Shown one piece after another: positions 58,501 to 64,000 of a stretch of DNA of 64,000 nt. Both the position numbers and the translations under genes were made by a program. Within the stretch, counting starts at the first letter, position 1. Every line of letters starts with the position of its first letter. The stretch is from Mytilus galloprovincialis (lineage: Eukaryota; Mollusca; Bivalvia; Mytilida; Mytilidae). The notes beneath the pieces are model-generated. The model made no database searches. It was given only the letters and a program-made list of their open reading frames with translations, and was not told the origin of the DNA. The stretch spans positions 38,841,440-38,905,439 of the forward strand of contig NC_134841.1 of the NCBI RefSeq assembly GCF_965363235.1, written 5' to 3'.

Positions 58501-61500
58501 GATGTTATCATCATATATATTTGTTTTAAAAAGGATAGCTTAAGATTTTAAGTACAGTATTGAAGGGATACTAGCTACGAGAAGTACTAAAAATCTAAAA
58601 TAGGATTTCAAGTTTTGTTCAATCATTAAAAAAAGTGAAATAGTGAAATGATAATTCGCTTTTAGCAGCAAGTATGGTTCAATTTTGACAATATAAGATA
58701 AGAAACATTGAAGATTAATTATTTACTTGATGGATCAAAATCAATACATATTCAACAAAGATAATATCTAATCATTGATAATATGTAGGGAATGTTCACA
58801 TAAATAAAATGTATTATTCGTGAATTTAGGAGTTTTATAACTGACCACAATAAAAAAAAAGAATAAGACAACATCTTCTTTGTATATATGTAGGGTTTAA
58901 CTATAATTTTAAGCTATTTGTTAAAACGCGTTCCTAACTCAGATTCTTCATGGTAGATTTAATTTACGTTTATTAAAATCAGAGACGTCACTATAGACAT
59001 GGACATCATGGAGTAAATGGGAAATAAACACGATAATAAGGAATCAATGGAAAATCAACATTGCAAAAAGAATTAAAAAAACCCAAACAATTGAAACTAT
59101 CAATCTATTTTGGTCATACATTTTGGTTTAAAGTGAAACTAGCGTTAAAATGAAATAATCATTCATCAGTGAGAGGAAAATTGTGTCTGTTCATTTAGTA
59201 TTTATTAATAGTTAATAAAATAACGATTTAAAGTTCCTCGCATTACCTTTAAGTTTACAGTAAATCAAATACATGTATCTCTAGAAAAGCAAACTTTTCA
59301 GAATGTAACTCTCATCCTGTAGAACACATTATACAAATCATACAAAGGCATTGTTTAAAATTTTTTCTGCACTATCAACTGCACTATCAATGATTTAATT
59401 GCTTAATATTTGACGAAATTAACCAGTCTTATAATATGTTAATAGCAGATTATTATTCGTAAAGAATCGTCTACATAACTTGAGGAATACACAAAATGCT
59501 TTAAAATATACTTCTTACATACTTACCAAAGCAATAACCTGACGAAGTAGTTTCGGATCTGACCAGATTATATACCAAGTAGTCTCCTGAGCAGTATTTT
59601 ATGTCAATGTTCCAAGTTAGGGAGCAGTTCTTTGTAAAGCCTTGAAGGCACACTTGCCCAACTATTTCTTCTCCAATAGTTGTTGGTAATGTTCCTTTGG
59701 TTAAATAAAACACTGATAATAAAAATCCTTTCACAATACTGTTTAATATTTTTCATTATCTTCCAATTATCAAACACTAATATATAGATGATTAATTGAC
59801 AAAGCCATAAAAACAACCAAAAGACAAAATACAGATTGTGAAAAAGACCCCGTGAATAACCAGACGTGTTTTCAGTTCCCCCAGAATTGTATCAGGTACA
59901 GCTCCAGATGTTGCACTCATCGTTTAACTTACTTTCTTAAATATGCCTTTTATTAATCTCTATGGTTTTTACCGTATACCTTCAAAATCCAGCATATTTG
60001 AATACGCGCTTTGATAGTTACTTTGTTGTTTGTTTATTTTGTAATCTTGAATGTAGCCACTTACGGCAAAAAAAGATATGTAATCATTCACATGAATGCA
60101 ACGCATCATATTTCAAGGAAACTCATGTTCACATACAAACATATGAAAAAAGGAGAGAGAGAGAGAGAGGCAAATAATTTAACCCAATTTTCAATATTAA
60201 GCAAAATATACTGTACCATTTAGCCAGATCGGATACCACGTTCCACAGCGTAAAGATCCTGGAGGCTCGGTTGGCATATTTTCTCCAGCTGCACTCTCAA
60301 TACGATACCATCCACTCTCCAGAAAATCATCACTTATTGGATTTATACTGCCAATTTCCAATTGATTTTGTACTGCTCTTCGATCTACATATTTCATTGA
60401 GGTGTAGTTTGTACACGCATCAAATGCTATAAAATAAATCATAATACTTCTAATATCGGTCTGCATACTTTTTTTATACTAATATGTCTAAAAGAGGGAC
60501 GAAAGATACCAAAGGGACAGTCAAACTCATAAATCGAAAATAAACTGACAACGCCATGGATAAAAATGAAAAGACAAACAAACAAACAATAGTACTCATG
60601 ACACAACATACAAAACTAAAGAATAAACAACGCGAACCCCACTAAAAACTAGGAGTGATCTGAGGTGCTCCGGAAGGGTAAGCAAATCCTGCTCTAAATA
60701 ATTTCAAACCATCATATACACGATGGAAGAAAACATATGTAAGTCTTACAAACATACTTTGAATATGAGTATGCTCACGAAATTAATAAATGTTATTTCC
60801 ATTTAGAGCAAAGAACCTAATTTGAGACACAAGTACATTATTGCTGTAAATTTCATCAATCAATTATGATTTGATTGAATTATGTTTCCTGAAAAATAAA
60901 TTGTAAATCCATTAAAATCAAATTTTGTCAAATCAATTTTCCTCCTTTGCTTCGTTCAGTCGTCGTCATGCAAATCCCCTTTCAGTCATAGAGTCACAAT
61001 CGACTAAAATGAAATAATTATCATATTCATATGTTATACCACTATTGTATGTATCTACATATATCTAAAGACTGCAATAACATACCACTAGTGAGAATAG
61101 ACACATGAAAATTATATCCGTCAACCAACTCTTGATTGATGAAGTTAATCGTATGTATTGAAGAAAAAAATCATAGGTATTAGCACAACTCGTACTCAAT
61201 ACGCGCGCTCCGTCTATAAGTGGTTACAGTGACTTTCAAAACAACAATATTTCAGTTGGACTTCCTCGGAACTCTGTTGTAGTAGTTTTAGTGTGATGCA
61301 GTTTGATTTATGAAATTAAATTTTAATGGAATATGACAAGACCATTAGAAGGACTACTCAGACAAAGTAAAACTAAGATCATGATATCTGTCCTAGGTTT
61401 GAAGTAGTTTACCTCTATAAATATAAATGAAATAATCAAAATATGAAGTGAACCGAACACACCAAATATCATGTCAATCAAAAGTCCATAATTGTGATGA

Positions 61501-62970
61501 AGAATCGTTTGGCTCTATCTTTAATGATTCAATCCTTAGTTTTGTGTAAAGATATCAAAGATGACATCCATTTGCAAGCCCATTAAATTGTCTTTTCATA
61601 TAAAATTTTAGCTCAGGCTTTAACCATGTTTTCTATCTAGAAGTTTTTACATACTGCGATGTGTTTCACATTAGATTGAATATTAAATTCAGCTATTTGT
61701 ATATTAAAATGATTTGATGTCAGCAGCTTAACTTGTAACTTTTCATATTGTAGGCATTTGCTCAAAATGAAGGATGTATTATTGCTGTTTGTGTATATCT
61801 CACCGTGTTTGATTTTTGGGATGCTGAATATAAGTGGTGGATCGATTCAGAATATTTTGTGGGCCTAAGCCGTTTCAAAATGAAGGAATTACCAGTGAAT
61901 TTGTTTTCTATCTAGATCACAAGTTATTTCAAGCTACACATAAGCTACACATAACCATTGAATGGTCTTGAAGTTGGTTATGTTTTCCATTTATAGATTT
62001 TTATAACAATAATTTTTCTTCAAATCTGCATGTATTGCAACAATAAATTTTAAAATATAAATTTCCTCTGCATTAGCAGTTCCTAATTTTGAATTGTATA
62101 TATTTTCGAATAGGAAGCAAGTCTGTAATTTGTGATGACAACACATTTATAGGTTGCATATGTTTTGAAAATTAGAGACTAGTCGTATAGGTGAACAAAA
62201 AAAAAACCCGCTTGGAAAGCCAGAATAATAACTGACATGGACTGCATATCGAGCCAGGTATCTTTACTGACAATTTACTGTAGTTCATGGTATCCCAATA
62301 GAAGTAATCATTGATATTTTTCATTTTGTTTTAGTAATTTGTTTCTTCAGAGAATTTTAATTGTTAGAAACATTTCTTAAATGTTTCTAACCAAGGCAAA
62401 TGTGACCTTAATCCTATTTGGCTAAACTCTCAGAACATTTTAGTTTGCAATTCTATTCAACCTCGTTTTGAAATGGTCTCTGAATTGTTTTATTCGAGCG
62501 CCATTGATGGGATTTTATAAAACGCTTTCTATGGCTCTTTTTACGATTTATTGTTATGAAAAATGACCTCGATTTGTATAATCGTTGAACGAAGATACAC
62601 AATAAACCCAATATACATGATTTAGTTTCAGACATGAAAATAACAATTATCATATCTGAAACTAAATTTACACATTACAGGATGGACTGTATTTAGATCT
62701 TCTTACACACTCTTTCGTATGGATTATCTTGCATGTAGTCTATTTAAAGCAAATACACTGTTCGTTGAAAAGAGGCATTGTTTGAATATGAAGTAAGTGT
62801 TCTCGTTTAATCAAAAATATAAAGCAGTAAAAACGAAAAAAATCTTTAATATCTATTACTCTATGCAACGTATTACTGATTTGATGAAAAATATTAAAAG
62901 AAAACTACTTACCAGCGTCAGAAAGAGATATCTGTAGAACTAAAATCACAACACATGTAGTATAAAACAT
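52305..62970 (-). CDS. Gene B: two-D8C type I membrane protein with PPxY tail
   Basis: A spliced gene of nine coding exons on the minus strand: 62913-62970, 60217-60426, 59527-59694, 57760-57834, 56677-56886, 55898-56065, 55204-55254, 54202-54349, 52305-52527. They total 1311 bases (436 residues plus stop), in frame throughout. All introns but the last are phase 1; the last is phase 2. Order: signal peptide (1-19), D8C-1 (about 20-145), Thr/Ser linker (146-170), D8C-2 (171-296), short acidic hinge (297-313), membrane helix (330-352), cytoplasmic tail with PPLY (379-382), PPPY (400-403) and terminal DIFAV (426-430). There is no VWD or EGF. D8C is an extracellular module known from uromodulin and GP2; PPxY motifs bind WW domains, for example of NEDD4-type ubiquitin ligases. 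Receptor-like recognition with regulated turnover is a guess. The gene runs towards gene A. Confidence 0.87.
53033..53300 (+). repeat. tRNA-derived SINE, best copy
   Basis: The head from 53111 has an A box TGGTCTAGCGG (53126-53136) and a B box GGTTCGAATCC (53176-53186), matching both pol III consensus boxes. The tail CATTGTTGGGTTGATGTTTA follows. It sits in gene B intron 8, opposite in orientation to the gene. It could still be transcribed by pol III (inference). Confidence 0.75.
53765..54005 (+). repeat. GAGGGACGAAAGATACC family, longest copy
   Basis: GAGGGACGAAAGATACCAAA through GGTGTTCCGGAAGGGTAAGC and GCACCCGTCGTGTTGCTTAT. It is the most complete copy here. Gene B intron 8. Confidence 0.75.
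54202..54349 (-). CDS. Gene B exon 8: transmembrane helix
   Basis: Encodes a charged juxtamembrane stretch, then ILVVVGVIFIIVVVVLSVLL (helix 330-352), then CRKSRRK as the stop-transfer signal. It defines a type I topology. 148 bases, phase 1 in and phase 2 out, donor GTAAGT. Confidence 0.88.
54970..55185 (+). repeat. GAGGGACGAAAGATACC family, degenerate copy
   Basis: GACGGAAGATACCAAAGTGA, AACAAATTGACATTGACATG and TGATCCTGCTCCACTCGTGA. It ends just before the exon 7 donor of gene B. Confidence 0.55.
55204..55254 (-). CDS. Gene B exon 7: short acidic hinge
   Basis: A 51-base exon encoding TLDVCAVKEDDTPSPN, with one Cys, linking D8C-2 to the membrane-proximal exon. Phase 1 to 1, acceptor CAATAG, donor GTAAGC. 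Placed by frame and splice sites; moderate certainty because it is so short. Confidence 0.65.
55898..56065 (-). CDS. Gene B exon 6: D8C-2, second half
   Basis: Encodes QQTVCLQSFTQTCLYSWNVD, then IKLCTGDFFVYNL and GYCFG. It is the same length (168) and phase as exon 3. The acceptor is TCTTGTAG at 56066 and the donor GTAAGC. Confidence 0.92.
56490..56610 (+). repeat. GATTTTGCCATTTGATTAGG family copy
   Basis: GACAGTTGTTATCCATTCGT, GATTTTGCCATTTGATTAGG in gene B intron 5. The lead-in AAACCAGATTCAATCCACCA is shared with the copy at 63735. Confidence 0.65.
56677..56886 (-). CDS. Gene B exon 5: D8C-2, first half
   Basis: Encodes GFDPCDQYSLIDYQDRRAAT, then DDFLTSGWYRVERSSCEKMP and CGTWYPIWLNG. It has exactly the same length (210) and phases as exon 2. 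It carries an extra Cys (SSCEK) not present in D8C-1. Confidence 0.92.
57115..57182 (+). repeat. GAAGATGTGGTATGAGTGCC family, short copy
   Basis: GAAGATGTGGTATGAGTGCC and ACTGAGACTAGTCTCCATCC in gene B intron 4. Confidence 0.65.
57760..57834 (-). CDS. Gene B exon 4: Thr/Ser linker
   Basis: A 75-base exon encoding GTEAVTATIETPSTSIATNT plus DDPIN, a probably O-glycosylated spacer between the two D8C domains. It is too short to be found as an open frame and was placed by its phase 1 to 1 splice sites and composition. A lineage could skip it without breaking frame. Confidence 0.7.
57835..59526. other. Gene B intron 3
   Basis: AT-rich intron. A worn family fragment (CCAATGTGTGACCTTCATCA, about 58170) is all that is recognised. 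Confidence 0.4.
59527..59694 (-). CDS. Gene B exon 3: D8C-1, second half
   Basis: Encodes VCLQGFTKNCSLTWNIDIKY, then CSGDYLVYNL and GYCFG. This is the C-terminal half of the D8C domain. 168 bases, phase 1 to 1, acceptor at 59695-59696, donor GTAAGT. Confidence 0.92.
60151..60170 (+). repeat. GA microsatellite
   Basis: GGAGAGAGAGAGAGAGAGG, about nine GA units, in gene B intron 2. Confidence 0.7.
60217..60426 (-). CDS. Gene B exon 2: D8C-1, first half
   Basis: Encodes AFDACTNYTSMKYVDRRAVQ, then DDFLESGWYRIES and RCGTWYPIWLNG. This is the same D8C half as in gene A exon 2. 210 bases, phase 1 to 1. Confidence 0.92.
60492..60700 (+). repeat. GAGGGACGAAAGATACC family copy
   Basis: GAGGGACGAAAGATACCAAA to GTGCTCCGGAAGGGTAAGCA. 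It starts about 65 bases upstream (in gene sense) of the exon 2 acceptor of gene B. Confidence 0.75.
60701..62912. other. Rest of gene B intron 1
   Basis: AT-rich. A short fragment with AATACGCGCGCTCCGTCTAT (61199) resembles the GACGAAACGCGCGTC family. No exon-like signal. Confidence 0.4.
62913..62970 (-). CDS. Gene B exon 1: signal peptide
   Basis: Encodes MFYTTCVVILVLQISLSDA, a clean hydrophobic signal peptide. It ends in phase 1 at donor GTAAGT. The start is the only Met before the hydrophobic run. No convincing TATA box is seen close upstream. Confidence 0.85.
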
Positions 62971-63735
62971 TTTTGTATGTGCAATTATCGTCAATAAAAC
63001 AGAAAATATGCCGTATTGAGCATATTGATTTTCAAAACTTGTCTGAAATCAATCATTGGATGGGTTTTCCAGTTTCAACGAAATACAGATCGATGGTATC
63101 TATTACTTCCTTGTTCGTTCATAATTACAAAGAACTTGATATTTAAATTAAACGCTACAATTTAAAACGTATAGAATGAAAGAACTATTGTTATTATGCT
63201 ATGAATCATTGGTTGCAATAAAAACCCTTGCGTGTAAACTTTAAATAGGTTAATGTATTGAACGGGGTAAATAAGTCTACCTATATTGAGACGGTCGCAA
63301 TGACATTGGTATGTACACATGAACAACATTCATAAGCAACGAGTGCTTATCAGCATTTACTTCCTCTATTTGTAGCGTTTGTATTTTTCTCTTCACTTTA
63401 TTTAATCATAATATGTTATACGATTCTTAAAATAAAAAAAAATATTACCCTTTAATTTATTATCAAACAGAATTAGTATGAATAGCACTGTATTTGTGTC
63501 CCTCAAAAAATTGAAACTTAAAAATTGTTAAATTCTATTTGACTTGGAATATAAGTGAGTCATTACTATAAACTTGAATTGCTTTTCAGTTTAATTCACA
63601 TGTTTCCATGAAAATGGTATTCGGTTATAAACTATACTTTACAGACAGTGGATAAGAATACATGTTGCCTTTACGGGTCGTCTCTAATACTCAACATATA
63701 CGACTGCTTTAACAAGTACAAGTGAGGTTTAGCTT
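62971..63735. other. Upstream of gene B
   Basis: Expected promoter region of gene B. No clear TATA box close to the start codon was identified; untranslated exons cannot be excluded. Confidence 0.35.
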
Positions 63736-63930
63736 TATAAAACCAGGTTTAATCCAACCATGTCTACATTTGAAAATGCCTGTACCAAGTCAGAAATATG
63801 ACAGTTGTTGTCCATTCGTTTGATGTGTTTTGTCATTTGATTTTGCCATGTGATTAGGAATTTTCCGGTTGAACTTTCCTCGGAATTCAGTATTTTTGTG
63901 ATTTTACTTTTTAATGAAAATTTAAGTTGA
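63735..63930 (+). repeat. GATTTTGCCATTTGATTAGG family copy
   Basis: AAACCAGGTTTAATCCAACC, GACAGTTGTTGTCCATTCGT, GATTTTGCCATGTGATTAGG and CTCGGAATTCAGTATTTTTG. The most complete copy of the family here. Confidence 0.65.
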
Positions 63931-64000
63931 GATTGAAAGACATTTTTTGTAACGTTGTCAAATGATTTGCAGGGATAAACGCCCTACATCTTTATTATGT

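Overview
The window is eukaryotic, intron-rich and AT-rich, and most of its length is dispersed repeats. The repeats include a family with the core GAAGATGTGGTATGAGTGCC, a family with the core GAGGGACGAAAGATACCAAA, a tRNA-derived SINE, several palindromic elements and a decayed BEL/Pao LTR retrotransposon. This repeat vocabulary and the gene families point to a bivalve mollusc, most likely a marine mussel (Mytilus-like). The species is inferred from recognised repeat style, not from a search. Nothing bacterial was found: no operons, CRISPR array or rRNA.

Two host genes can be assembled exon by exon with consistent splice phases; they are convergent (tail to tail). Gene A (+ strand, 11767-40523, 18 coding exons, 1195 codons) encodes a large type I membrane protein. 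Its order is signal peptide, uromodulin-type D8C domain, a VWDE-like cysteine-containing region, a von Willebrand factor type D (VWD) domain, an EGF-like domain, a Thr/Ser-rich stalk, one membrane helix and a 74-residue cytoplasmic tail. Two dibasic furin-type sites (RRKR and RRKKR) lie in the ectodomain. Gene B (- strand, 62970-52305, 9 coding exons, 436 codons) encodes a smaller receptor-like protein: signal peptide, D8C, Thr/Ser linker, second D8C, membrane helix and a tail with two PPxY motifs. The tails of A and B end in a similar (E/D)(L/I)FAV motif, so the pair looks like diverged relatives with different ectodomains.

Region by region: 1-11.7 kb is intergenic, with tandem and dispersed repeats, including a minisatellite at 3.6-4.0 kb and a CCTAGG-rich satellite at 4.2-5.4 kb. 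11.7-40.5 kb is gene A. Its second intron holds the 3' part of a LINE that was split by a 1.56-kb element with an exact 8-bp target duplication and many TTTGCGCGCA subterminal repeats. Other introns hold palindromic MITE-like elements, a tandem satellite, SINE pieces and a G-quadruplex-prone MITE. 40.5-52.3 kb separates the two genes and holds a mollusc-type interspersed repeat (about 42.95-43.76 kb) and the BEL/Pao relic (44.07-49.20 kb, - strand). The relic has both LTRs, a tRNA-His-like primer binding site, and gag, protease, RT, RNase H and integrase remnants broken by frameshifts and a deletion. 52.3-63.0 kb is gene B. 63.0-64 kb is upstream sequence with one more repeat.

Both genes probably act at the cell surface or are partly shed. 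D8C and VWD modules are extracellular protein-interaction modules, so recognition or adhesion is a reasonable guess, but the sequence does not show a ligand.
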